The position numbers and the translations under genes were made by a program. Under the pieces are notes generated by a model. It did no database searches, was not told where the DNA came from, and saw nothing but the letters and a program-made list of their open reading frames with translations. This document shows positions 8,253 through 15,780 of a DNA stretch of 33,106 nucleotides, one piece after another (within the stretch, counting starts at the first letter, position 1; each line of letters opens with the position of its first letter). This stretch comes from Bradyrhizobium genosp. SA-3 (GTDB lineage Bacteria > Pseudomonadota > Alphaproteobacteria > Rhizobiales > Xanthobacteraceae), in the NCBI RefSeq assembly GCF_004212635.1, contig NZ_PSRT01000092.1:1-33106 (forward strand), in the 5' to 3' direction.

Positions 8253-9554
8253 CTATTCCGCGGAATGATCGGCGCTTAGTCGAATAAGGAGTGATCTTGT
8301 CCGCTCCTCGCGACGCTTCTTTGTGGCCGTGATCAACTGCTTCCCGGTGCGCTTGGCGTAGGTTGGCAGTTGGCGGCTTGATCTATGACGGCCTGCGGCG
8401 CGCAACTCTGCGTCCGTGAGATCGCTGTCGGCACCTTCGGTGAAGCCTCCGTGCCGGAAGGAAGTAAAGGAAAGTTCCTGACGAAGGCCGGCCTCCGCGA
8501 TGATCTGCTTTACCACGCTGCGCAAATAACGCAGGTCCTTGCGTGGCGTAATCCATGGAAGCGGGGTTGCCGACCGACGATGGGCATGGTCACGCCGGAA
8601 TACCAGGCCCGGGAGCGAGGTCTTTTTAAGCTCGTCGAGCTCGTCCATAAGTTCAGGAAAGAGAGGGGCGCCCGTTTCATCTAGTAGTGGCCACCAGGCT
8701 TCCTCTCCATTCTTTGGGTGCACGATCCTAACGCTGTTTGGCCGTTCGCTAGGACGGTAGTGCGACATGTCGAAGGAGCCAAACACGTGCTGCTCCCGCT
8801 GCAGCCATTCCCATGACAACAAAGCAGCAGTTGCGATCGAGCGATAGTCGAGCCTTTTCGCGGCAGCCCTGAACGCAACCAGTTCATCCCAAGTTGCGGT
8901 TGGTGTGGGCCGTATCGGCTGGCCGGGCGCACGTGATCTTAATCCCATCCGTGAAAATGGATTGCTCGCTGGTACCACTTTTTCTTGGGCGCGCTGGCCA
9001 ACGAACCAGGCGCGTCGGCAGCTCGCCATGGCCACATTTGCATAGCGACGACGCTCGCGGACGACGACCTCTCCATTCTTGCGTACTTTTGTTACGACTA
9101 GCAGCTTTCCATAAACTGCGTCGACAAAGGCCTTCGTGAAATCGGACAATTGCTTCGACCCAACGCGACTTCCATCTTTCAGCTCGTGATTGGCAAAGAG
9201 CGCGAGGCTCCTTTTGTACTGGCGCTGAGTGGTGCTTTCGATCTCGCCCCACTTCTGGTGAGCTTGGAAGATGCCGACTAGCCAATCGAATGTGCCGGGT
9301 TCGGGGGAGGCCGGCATCATGTCACTTAGGCCCCGTGAGTGCCAACTGTCGAATGCGGGCAAGAGGACTTTCTCAACCCGCTCGACGGCACTGGCATAAT
9401 CGCTCCCTAAAGCTTCAGGGCTCAAATCGCAGCCCTGCCGACGAGCCCAGGTTGGCGGCGCAAAATAATAAGCCACCGTATTGTTCGCCAACAGTTTTCG
9501 TTGACAATATCGAGGAAGCTTTTGCGCCGTATCAACTGAGATCATACCAGACAT
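8253..9554 (-). CDS. Tyrosine recombinase (phage-type integrase) of the integrative element
   Basis: The 433-residue protein has a C-terminal tyrosine-recombinase catalytic domain. The first arginine is in LQREQHVFG (R253). The second box is SFRHGG (R367), with T364 where the family usually has His. H390 lies in AAGRHRSS, and the nucleophile is probably Y399 in LPTYAKRT. The N-terminal half should contain the core-DNA binding domain. The ATG at 9554 follows GGAGG at good spacing. The start overlaps the end of a small AlpA-like gene by 13 bp, as expected of an integrase with its excision factor. A 12-bp palindrome (ATTCCGCGGAAT, 8252-8263) covers the end of the gene. The protein would drive integration and excision of the downstream conjugative element. 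Confidence 0.88.
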   Translation of the reverse strand: MSGMISVDTAQKLPRYCQRKLLANNTVAYYFAPPTWARRQGCDLSPEALGSDYASAVERVEKVLLPAFDSWHSRGLSDMMPASPEPGTFDWLVGIFQAHQKWGEIESTTQRQYKRSLALFANHELKDGSRVGSKQLSDFTKAFVDAVYGKLLVVTKVRKNGEVVVRERRRYANVAMASCRRAWFVGQRAQEKVVPASNPFSRMGLRSRAPGQPIRPTPTATWDELVAFRAAAKRLDYRSIATAALLSWEWLQREQHVFGSFDMSHYRPSERPNSVRIVHPKNGEEAWWPLLDETGAPLFPELMDELDELKKTSLPGLVFRRDHAHRRSATPLPWITPRKDLRYLRSVVKQIIAEAGLRQELSFTSFRHGGFTEGADSDLTDAELRAAGRHRSSRQLPTYAKRTGKQLITATKKRREERTRSLLIRLSADHSAE

Positions 9555-9835
9555 AAGAGATCCTCCGGCTCCCTGGCGTCACTTCTTCCAATAGGTGCTG
9601 CGAAGTGATCCATGGTCGCCTTCGACCAGACTGGCTGCCGCAGCCGTCCTGTTCCGCGACAGCTGACCGGTGGCGGTGCGTCTCCTCGGCGGATCGCGCG
9701 CGCAAGTTCGCCTGTGTCCTTAAAGTCCAGGTAGGCGGCGGCCATATCCGCTCTCATCATCGCTGGCCAGGTTCCAGCGGGTGGGTAGCGAGCAGGCAGC
9801 GCGGTGCGTCGTGAAGATGGGCGGTCTGATCTCAC
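9542..9835 (-). CDS. AlpA-like small DNA-binding protein, candidate excisionase
   Basis: The 97-residue protein contains a compact winged-helix-like segment, MRADMAAAYLDFKDTGELAR through VWSKATMDHF. It resembles the small DNA-binding proteins encoded beside integrases in rhizobial elements, in which a helix-turn-helix is followed by a short wing ending in a Trp/Asp-rich helix. The start is a GTG at 9835; an internal ATG-ATG pair (residues 26-27) is an alternative but would drop the ALPARYPPAGTWPA segment. It overlaps the integrase start by 13 bp, so the two are probably co-translated. A role as recombination directionality factor is inferred from position and fold type only. Confidence 0.6.
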   Translation of the reverse strand: MRSDRPSSRRTALPARYPPAGTWPAMMRADMAAAYLDFKDTGELARAIRRGDAPPPVSCRGTGRLRQPVWSKATMDHFAAPIGRSDAREPEDLLCLV

Positions 9836-11170
9836 TAATGGGGCCCGCTTAGGTCCAACAAGAGCTGAATTCGCTGAACAATGACGTCCGATCTGGAAGA
9901 TCTAGATGATCTCTACTCGTGGTCGGTGGAGCGAGAGTCGCGATGGGTGATAAAATGGACTTTTACGATCAAAGAGTTTTTCGCTCTACTGCGCAGTGCG
10001 ACCTAGCGGGGATAGGCCAAGTTAGCGCGCGAAAAGGAGACCTTGGCGTGCAGTTCTCGAGGAGAATCAATTCTGATCGGCAGGACCCCCAAAAGTGGAC
10101 ATAGTCATTATCGCCGTTGGCAGTCGTCGGGGGGCCGCTAGCAGGCAGTCAACTGCTTTAGATGCATCATCAATGGCTTTTCCGACAGATTCGCCGGTGG
10201 ACTTGCATTAAGTATGTCGGAGCGTTGTCCGGTGTCGGAATTTGGATGTGCGCGCTGCACCAGACCGGCTATTTGTCGAAGCATGGCAAATTCGTGCATG
10301 TGTTGGGCCGCTCGCTTATCGATCCACCCGGTCATTCCCGGCCACCTCATTGCATAAGCCAGCCGTGAACTGACGGCCTATAGCTACACGCTTGAAGCAG
10401 CCGGTCGATTCAAAGCCGAATTTGCAACCAGAGACGAAACCAGTTCAGGTGAGAAGAACTAAGGAACATTTTCCCATGCTCCAGATCAGGATCTGTGGAA
10501 TGCAGAGGAGTGTGCGTTAGGAAATTTCGTCCTCCGACTGGCGGAGTCCCTCGCTTGCGCGCGTGCGGCTGCCGCCGCACCGGGCTCTCGTGAACCGAGC
10601 CGCTTTGCGTCTCGGCCTGCGGCGTCGATCCCTCGCGCAGAGACTAGCGGTGCTCCTCGCCGGGGGCACTCGGGAAAGGGGCTCGCCTGCGGCGATCGCT
10701 ATCACTGCCCCGTTTCCGGGTGCCGCTATTGAACCGGTCTCGTCGCTGCACTCGGACCCGCGTGCCCCTTCGGGTCGCTATGCTCACGCTCTCCGGGTGC
10801 CATTTTTGGTTGAGGCGACGTGCCGTTGGCGCGCGCCTAGCCACGCCTGCAGCCCAAGGCACTTCAATCCCATCAAGAATCGGACGCTGGCGGTCTGCGT
10901 CGCAGAGTTCGCATTCTCTGATACAGACGCCGATCTTGCCGTGGCGGGTTATACGACTGCCTTCGAAGGCAATCGCGCGATTGTGAGAACTTCTTCACAA
11001 GCCAGCAAGCTCATGAACTAGCTCGTTGGAGTCTTGCCGGATTCCCGGTCGACATGATGACTACGAGCGGAGCGGGAGGCGGGAGGAGAGTGAAAGGTTT
11101 GCGGCGGTTTTTCCGCGATGGGTTGGAGGCCGAGAGAGTGGCTCCTGGCCGCCCGTCGTGGAGAACCGAG
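9836..11170. other. 1.3 kb stretch with no confident gene
   Basis: Short open frames occur on both strands, but none shows a recognisable domain or a convincing ribosome binding site. The least unconvincing is a 41-codon frame at 9881-10006 (+) starting MTSDLEDLDDLYSW. Between about 10520 and 10810 the DNA is very GC-rich and dense in hairpins. One is a 7-bp stem at 10563-10569/10574-10580, and a pair of related nested-hairpin units lies at 10666-10724 and 10748-10801. The stretch looks like regulatory or decayed DNA between the integration module and the maintenance genes. Confidence 0.5.
10666..10801 (+). repeat. Pair of imperfect 54-59 nt repeats with nested inverted repeats
   Basis: Unit 1 (10666-10724) and unit 2 (10748-10801) share the order GCACTCGG, then a TCGCTAT core, then TCCGGGTGCC. 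In each, the first and last blocks can pair (GCACTCGG with CCGGGTGC, one G-T pair). In unit 2 an inner stem GACCCG / CGGGTC is perfect; in unit 1 the inner stem is CGCC / GGCG. They resemble tandem structured elements; function unknown. Confidence 0.4.
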
Positions 11171-11614
11171 ATGACGGAGGCTGTCCAAAAGATCACCCTG
11201 TCGCCTTCGCGCGACATCCCCTTCAACAAACTGGTACTCAGACAATCGAAGGTTCGGCCTCTCAAGGCCGGAATTTCGATCGAGCAATTCGCCAAAAGTA
11301 TCACACACCGTACGCTTCTGCAGAGTCTCAATGTGTGGGCGATTGTGGACGCGGAAGGCAAGGGGACCGGCATGTTTGAGGTGTCGGCGGACGGCCTTCG
11401 CTACCGCGCGCTCGGACTTCTCATGAAGCAGAAGCGAATGGCGAAGGCGCAAGCCTTTCTTTTTGTCGTGCGCGAGGGCGGCGTCCTTGAAGACGAGATC
11501 ATGTCCTGGAAGCTGCGCATGTTCATGCCCACGGACGCAAGCGGCATCGAGATCCTGTCGAAAGTGCTCGACAGTTATCCGCTTGCACCCATCGGCGAGC
11601 GGGAGGCTGCGTGA
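11171..11614 (+). CDS. Shortened ParB/RepB-like partition protein
   Basis: Starting at ATG 11171 the protein has 147 residues. Its first about 110 residues match the N-terminal ParB nuclease/CTPase-type domain of the large ParB/RepB proteins found in rhizobial elements. These include IPFNKLVLRQSKVRPLKAG, an RTLLQSLNVW stretch, MFEVSADGLRYRALGLLMKQ and VVREGGVLEDE. The usual next block (SLAENVQR) and the helix-turn-helix are absent. They are replaced by an unrelated tail (MSWKLRMFMPTDASGIEIL) that ends in a TGA overlapping the next start. Family members are several times longer. It is therefore a truncated or internally deleted ParB, perhaps joined to the tail of another reading frame, and is unlikely to load on parS normally. 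Confidence 0.6.
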   Translation: MTEAVQKITLSPSRDIPFNKLVLRQSKVRPLKAGISIEQFAKSITHRTLLQSLNVWAIVDAEGKGTGMFEVSADGLRYRALGLLMKQKRMAKAQAFLFVVREGGVLEDEIMSWKLRMFMPTDASGIEILSKVLDSYPLAPIGEREAA

Positions 11615-12675
11615 TGTCCCGCGAGCCTTGCGAACTGGCACGCCGCCTCGCGCGCGAGGCGGAGGCGGTGTGCCGACACTATCTCTCCAATGGCAAGCGG
11701 TCGGGTCGGTACTGGGTCGTCGGTGACGTCCACAACACGCCGGGGCGCTCGCTGTTCGTGCGCCTCCAGGAATCACCTAAAGGCCCAGCTGGCAAGTGGA
11801 TCGATGCTGCGACCGCGGCACATGGCGATCTGCTCGACATCATCCGGGAAAGCCTGGCGCTGCGGAGTTTCCGCGAGGTCGCCGAGGAGGCGAGGCGCTT
11901 TCTGAAGCTACCTCGTTCTGAGCGGCAATCTACCCCGAAACTCGTTCGTCCAACAGTGCTGGCAGGATCGCAGAAAGCCGCCCGCCGGCTCTTTGCGATT
12001 TCCGACCCGATTGGAGGGACGGCGGTCGAAACATATTTGCGCCGTCGTGGGATAGCCCGTATCCACGATGGTGGAAGCCTGCGCTTCCACCCACGTTGCT
12101 ACTATCGAGCCGACGAGCGTTCGCCGGCCGAGACCTGGCCAGCGATGATTGCCCGCGTCACGGACCTCGATGGACGGATCACCGGTGTGCACCGCACCTG
12201 GCTCGATCCAGTTGGCTTTGATCGAAAGCGGCTTGGCAAGGCTCCGGTTGACACACCACGACGTGCCATGGGCAACCTGCTAGGCAACGCCGTTCGCTTC
12301 GGCGCGGGGGACGATGTGCTCGCTGCTGGAGAGGGTATCGAGACCATGCTGTCGCTGCGGCACGTGTTGCCGACGTTGCCGATGGCAGCCGCGCTTTCGG
12401 CCAACCACCTCGCAGCTATGTTGCTGCCAACTGGCCTGCGTCGGCTCTATATCGCACGCGATGCCGATGCCGCCGGAGATGCCGCACAGGCTATTCTCAC
12501 CCAGCGCGCGGAAGCCGTCAGCATTGAAGTGATCCCGCTATCGCCGCGGGTGGGCGACTTCAACGACGATCTGCAAATCTTCGGCTCTGATGCCATCCGA
12601 GAAGCGATGCGGCGTCAACTCGTCCCAGAGGACGTCACCCGTTTCCTGCATTCGTCGACGGTAGCCGCTGGATAG
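11614..12675 (+). CDS. Toprim domain protein (DUF7146-type, primase-like)
   Basis: The 353-residue protein has an N-terminal DUF7146-like region followed by a C-terminal Toprim domain. The Toprim acidic residues are visible: E240 in LAAGEGIETMLS and the D283-x-D285 pair in YIARDADAAG. Toprim domains coordinate Mg2+ in primases, topoisomerases and related nucleases. Proteins of this type on plasmids and integrative elements are thought to be primase-like and may prime the strand entering a recipient. The start is ATG 11614, overlapping the TGA of the ParB-like gene by one base; a GTG three bases earlier would give a 4-bp overlap. No zinc finger or helicase domain is seen. Confidence 0.85.
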   Translation: MSREPCELARRLAREAEAVCRHYLSNGKRSGRYWVVGDVHNTPGRSLFVRLQESPKGPAGKWIDAATAAHGDLLDIIRESLALRSFREVAEEARRFLKLPRSERQSTPKLVRPTVLAGSQKAARRLFAISDPIGGTAVETYLRRRGIARIHDGGSLRFHPRCYYRADERSPAETWPAMIARVTDLDGRITGVHRTWLDPVGFDRKRLGKAPVDTPRRAMGNLLGNAVRFGAGDDVLAAGEGIETMLSLRHVLPTLPMAAALSANHLAAMLLPTGLRRLYIARDADAAGDAAQAILTQRAEAVSIEVIPLSPRVGDFNDDLQIFGSDAIREAMRRQLVPEDVTRFLHSSTVAAG

Positions 12676-12797
12676 CTCCGGTGCTTCGATCAAAGTCGAC
12701 AGGTCTATCATCGAGAGGCGTTTCCGGAAGAGCACGCGTCCTCGGCCTTCTAGAGGGCGATCGGACGGCAAGCGGCCCAGGCCGGCAATGGCTACAT

Positions 12798-13005
12798 CCG
12801 GCTATTTTCCGCCGCGCGCATGCAACAAGAAGGCGCATTGTCTATCTGGTCCGCGCGCTTTTGCATCGCGAAGCAAAATAGCCGGCCTTCGCCATCCTCC
12901 GCTGCCGCTCTGGCCCTTTCGGGTTCTGGCCCGTTCCGCCCGCCGTCTGAGTGATCGCCACGAAGGCCGCGATGGGCGCGGCCAACCCGGCAAAGGACCT
13001 CTTCG
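12798..13005 (+). promoter_or_regulatory. Structured leader (copy A) before the DUF2493 gene
   Basis: The 330 bp before the DUF2493 start contains no gene but strong potential RNA structure. An 11-bp perfect stem (CCGGCTATTTT at 12798-12808 with AAAATAGCCGG at 12875-12885) encloses an inner stem, ATGCAA / TTGCAT extended by CGCG pairs. Next comes TCGCCATCCTCCGCT (12889-12903), a GGCCC-TTTC-GGGTT hairpin, and a 31-base block at 12953-12983 with a perfect GGCCGCG / CGCGGCC stem just before the ribosome binding site. The same order of elements recurs before the DUF736 gene. It could be an autoregulatory leader or an attenuator. Confidence 0.6.
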
Positions 13006-13928
13006 ATGACCGACCACCACGACATCGAATCCCCGCACACCTCTTCTCCAACTGACCACATCCTCACCGAACTACAGCTCTTCGGCTATCGTCCCTTCGA
13101 CGACCAGCCCGATCCACGGCCGCTTCCCGAGGCCAAGATGATCGCCGGCGCCACTTCCGAAATCTTCGATGCCCTGGTCGCGACGTTGAGCGACACGCGG
13201 CTTGAGCCGGACCTTAATGATCTGCTCTGGTCGACGTCAACCTATTCCATCGGGCCGTCGACCGCATCGGACGTCAACTCGACGACAACGAACAGGCGCA
13301 ACAAAAGAGCCAGCGCGAGCAGAACGGCTCCGAAGTCAGATCGGTCGAGCTCGAACGCCTGACGGCGGAAGGCATCACATTGATCGAGCGCCGCAACTGC
13401 CTGGAGCTCTTCCGCGATCAGGCCATCGAACGCTTTGAGGCTCACACCGGATCATCCTGGCGCCCTCGGTCAGGATCACTGGTGAATCACCGCGCATTGA
13501 CCGCAGCGATGATCGACTCCCGCGACTTCATCGCGGCCAAGCGTCGTGCCGAAACCGAGGTCTTGTTGCCGCCGGGCCCGAAGATCGCACTCACAGGCGG
13601 GCTCGACTTCAACGACTATCATCTCATTTGGGATCGTCTCGACAAGGTTCATGCCAAGCATCCCGACATGGTCCTACTCCACGGTGGCTCTCCCAAAGGG
13701 ACCGAACTGATCGCCTCCAAATGGGCGACTAACCGGAAGGTGCCTCAAATCGCCTTCAAGCCCGACTGGACGAAGCACGCCAAGGCAGCACCGTTCAAGC
13801 GCAACGACGCCATGCTCGAACTCTTGCCGATCGGCGTCATGCACTTCCCGGGCACGGGAATTCAGGACAATCTCGCCGACAAGGCGAAGCGGCTCGGCAT
13901 CCCTGTCTGGAGGTTCGGCGGCGCGTGA
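13006..13928 (+). pseudogene. DUF2493 family protein, disrupted by a 1-base deletion
   Basis: Two adjoining frames together encode one DUF2493 protein of about 307 residues. The first (from ATG 13006, AGGA ribosome binding site) carries the N-terminal TDHILTELQLFGYRPF region up to DLLWST. The second resumes with VNLFHRAVDRIGRQLDDNEQ and runs to 13928 through the DUF2493 core (KIALTGGLDFNDYHLIWDRL, VLLHGGSPKGTELIASKWA) and FPGTGIQDNLADKAKRLGIP. The frame breaks at 13234-13238, where TCGACGTCAAC reads in frame if one G is restored (WSTVN). The total length of 923 bp is one base short of a codon multiple. DUF2493 is related to SLOG/Rossmann nucleotide-binding proteins. Either it is a young pseudogene or a sequencing error; the rest of the gene looks intact. 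Confidence 0.85.
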
Positions 13929-13956
13929 GCGCCGTCTTCTCCACTCCAAGCCGTCA

Positions 13957-13988
13957 AGGCGGAATTGCTTAAAGGCGCAACTCCGCCT
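13957..13988 (+). terminator. Probable terminator after the DUF2493 gene
   Basis: A stem AGGCGGA / TCCGCCT (13957-13963, 13982-13988) continues after one mismatch with TTGC / GCAA around an 8-base loop. It is followed by a pyrimidine-rich CCTTTCGCTTTC tail, and lies 29 bases after the stop codon. Confidence 0.55.
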
Positions 13989-14926
13989 CCTTTCGCTTTC
14001 AATATTCCAGAGTTTCGCCGTGGTGGTGGAAGCGCGACGGGTACATCTATGCACAGGAGCCACCACCGTGCTCGCCCTTGCACTTGTTTCTGAACACAAT
14101 CGGCATTGGCTTTGTTCTGCTGGGCCATCGTTGCGAGTGCTGTGTATGTCCTTCTGTGTTTCCTCGCACTAAGTATCGGGATGATCGCGTTTCATGGCGG
14201 CGCCGGCATCGTCTGGGAGCAGTTCGCGAACGCGTGAGCGGCGAGACCGCCGAGCGAATGTGGATATGAAGCAGATCGACATGGCGGAAGCCGCGGAACA
14301 GTTGCTGGCGACGACCGCTTGGCGCTCACTGCTGAGAACGACCAAGCCGGAGAAACGGGCGGCTGCGCCAAACGAGGCGCAAGGCTGTGATGCATACTCG
14401 CTGCGGAGGACACAAGAGCCGGTGCCGCCTGAGCGGTCCCGGTCAGCATCAAAGTTTCGGCCGCGCGCCTGCCCGGCGCGCGGCCGACACAGCGGCGTCC
14501 GCTAAATGGAAGGCATGCCATGATCAAGGCCTCGATCCCTCTGATCTATGCCGTTTGCGGCAGCAAACGGGACGGCTGTATCGTGCTCGTCAATCAGCAG
14601 CAAGCGATGAGGCTGGACGCATTGATCGTGTGATGCCTGGAGCATTTGAGATTGCTGTCTGGGGATTACCCCGGTCGCATTCTCGCACCTAGCACGCGGG
14701 AATACGAAGTCGGGCGCTAGCGTTTGCCAAGATGCGTCTTTCTTGCCGTTGATGCTCCGGCGCCAGCAGGCGTTCGATCGACCCAGGTATGTCCTTGTGC
14801 TGCGTCGGCATCGGCCGCCATGGTGGTCTCCGTCAGTTCGTTCATGGCGCGTCCAACGCAACCTCGAATGGGCTGATCAGGCCCGAGGGACGGCAAGAGC
14901 CTCGATCGCCTTCCCGCAACGGCTGC
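13989..14926. other. Degenerate 0.9 kb stretch with only small possible frames
   Basis: No confident gene is present. Frame 14106-14237 (+, TTG start, 43 codons) encodes a strongly hydrophobic segment (ALFCWAIVASAVYVLLCFLA), like a single membrane helix. A GTG with a good AGGAG site at 14068 opens a different frame, so a small frameshifted membrane-protein gene is possible. A frame starting near 14266 (IDMAEAAEQLLATTAWRSLL) vaguely resembles the C-terminal end of large ParB proteins. A separate 37-codon frame is listed at 14520. The remainder shows nothing recognisable up to the hairpin leader at 14927. Confidence 0.45.
14520..14633 (+). CDS. Possible 37-residue hypothetical protein
   Basis: An ATG preceded by GGAAGG at six bases opens a 37-codon frame starting MIKASIPLIYAVCGSKRDGC. 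It is not recognised. The support is the good ribosome binding site and a protein-like composition with a hydrophobic start. It could be chance in a 0.9 kb stretch of otherwise decayed DNA. Confidence 0.3.
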   Translation: MIKASIPLIYAVCGSKRDGCIVLVNQQQAMRLDALIV

Positions 14927-15104
14927 GCCTGCTTTTTTCCCCTGCCGCGAAGAGGCGACATTCCTCGCGGAAGACAAAAAAGCAGGCTATCGCCGTCCTC
15001 CGCTAGCGCTGCGGGCCTGAAGGCTGCGGGCCGATCGCTCCCCGGGCCAAGGATCGCCATCGAGGCTGCGATAGGCGCGGCCCGAGCAACAAACGGAGAC
15101 CACC
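14927..15104 (+). promoter_or_regulatory. Structured leader (copy B) before the DUF736 gene
   Basis: A 12-bp perfect stem (GCCTGCTTTTTT at 14927-14938 with AAAAAAGCAGGC at 14976-14987) encloses an inner perfect stem CCGCGA / TCGCGG (14945-14950, 14965-14970). It is followed by TCGCCGTCCTCCGCT (14990-15004, 14 of 15 bases as in copy A) and a GGCC-TGAA-GGCT hairpin. A 31-base block at 15052-15082 is identical to copy A at 26 positions. Its terminal stem GGCTGCG / CGCGGCC has T where copy A has C, which keeps pairing as a G-T wobble. The ribosome binding site GGAG follows. Confidence 0.62.
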
Positions 15105-15416
15105 ATGGCTACCATCGGCAACTTCACCGCTTCGGACAATGGCTACATCGGCTCGATCAAGACGCTGACGCTGAACATCAAGGCACGCTTCGCCGCATCC
15201 GAGAAGGACAACGAGAAGGCGCCGGACTACCGCATCTTCGCCGGTATGATCGAATTCGGCGCCGCCTGGAAGAAGACCGCCCGCGAAACCGATCGCGAAT
15301 ACCTCTCGGTCAAGCTCGACGATCCGAGCTTTCCGTCCCCGATCTACGCCTCGCTGGTGAAGGTCGAAGGTGACGAGGGCTTCACCCTGATCTGGTCCCG
15401 CCGCAACGGCGACTGA
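15105..15416 (+). CDS. DUF736 family protein
   Basis: The 103-residue protein matches the DUF736 family over its whole length. It opens MATIGNFTASDNGYIGSIKT, continues through DYRIFAGMIEFGAAWKKTA and ends with YLSVKLDDPSFPSPIYASL. DUF736 proteins are small cytosolic proteins of unknown function, found almost only on plasmids and integrative elements of alphaproteobacteria. The start has a GGAG site at six bases. The gene stands alone between the structured leader and a strong terminator, which suggests its own transcript and high expression. Confidence 0.93.
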   Translation: MATIGNFTASDNGYIGSIKTLTLNIKARFAASEKDNEKAPDYRIFAGMIEFGAAWKKTARETDREYLSVKLDDPSFPSPIYASLVKVEGDEGFTLIWSRRNGD

Positions 15417-15431
15417 TCCCTCGCGATCAAA

Positions 15432-15462
15432 AGCCCCGCCTCCTTGGAGGCGGGGCTCTTTT
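15432..15462 (+). terminator. Rho-independent terminator of the DUF736 gene
   Basis: A perfect 12-bp stem AGCCCCGCCTCC / GGAGGCGGGGCT (15432-15443, 15446-15457) with a very small loop, preceded by AAA and followed by CTTTT, begins 15 bases after the DUF736 stop. Confidence 0.85.
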
Positions 15463-15780
15463 GCGCTTCTTGCGCCGCTTTTGCGGGAAGAAGAGCATTT
15501 TTCTTTGAAGAGATTGCTAAGGGCTCCGCCCTCGCGCGGGCAAGGGTGAAGCACGGCTCGCCGTGCCGGCCGGAGCGGTATCCCCGGTCTTCCGCGCAAC
15601 GGATCTTCATGACGACGATGTCGTCAGGCGCGTGCAGACGCGCGCTGTTGGCGCGCCCTTATCAGGCGGGTGATCCCCCTCCGCGTCCTGCCGCCCTTGC
15701 CCTTGCTACCCCAGGTCTCGCCGACGGGCAGGGTTGCAGCGCAGCGCTGCGCTTCAACCTCAGCCCATAGGAGAATGACC
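15463..15780 (+). promoter_or_regulatory. Intergenic leader before the DUF932 gene with nested hairpin and 16-bp palindrome
   Basis: No gene is seen. An outer stem GCTCCG / CGGAGC (15523-15528, 15571-15576) encloses a tight inner hairpin GCACGGC / GCCGTGC with a 2-base gap (15551-15557, 15560-15566). The architecture is reminiscent of the two leaders upstream, though the sequence is different. A perfect 16-bp palindrome AGCGCAGCGCTGCGCT occupies 15738-15753, 28 bases before the DUF932 start. It is a candidate operator or a ribosome-site-proximal hairpin. Confidence 0.45.

Noticed and set aside
10078..10102. Sequence GGACCCCCAAAAGTGGACAT that recalls the ends of some insertion sequences
   Set aside because: Only one end-like stretch is present, with no matching inverted partner, transposase remnant or target duplication.
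10563..11021. 152-codon frame in the hairpin-rich gap before the ParB-like gene
   Set aside because: It is Arg/Ala-rich translation of inverted repeats with no ribosome binding site or motif.
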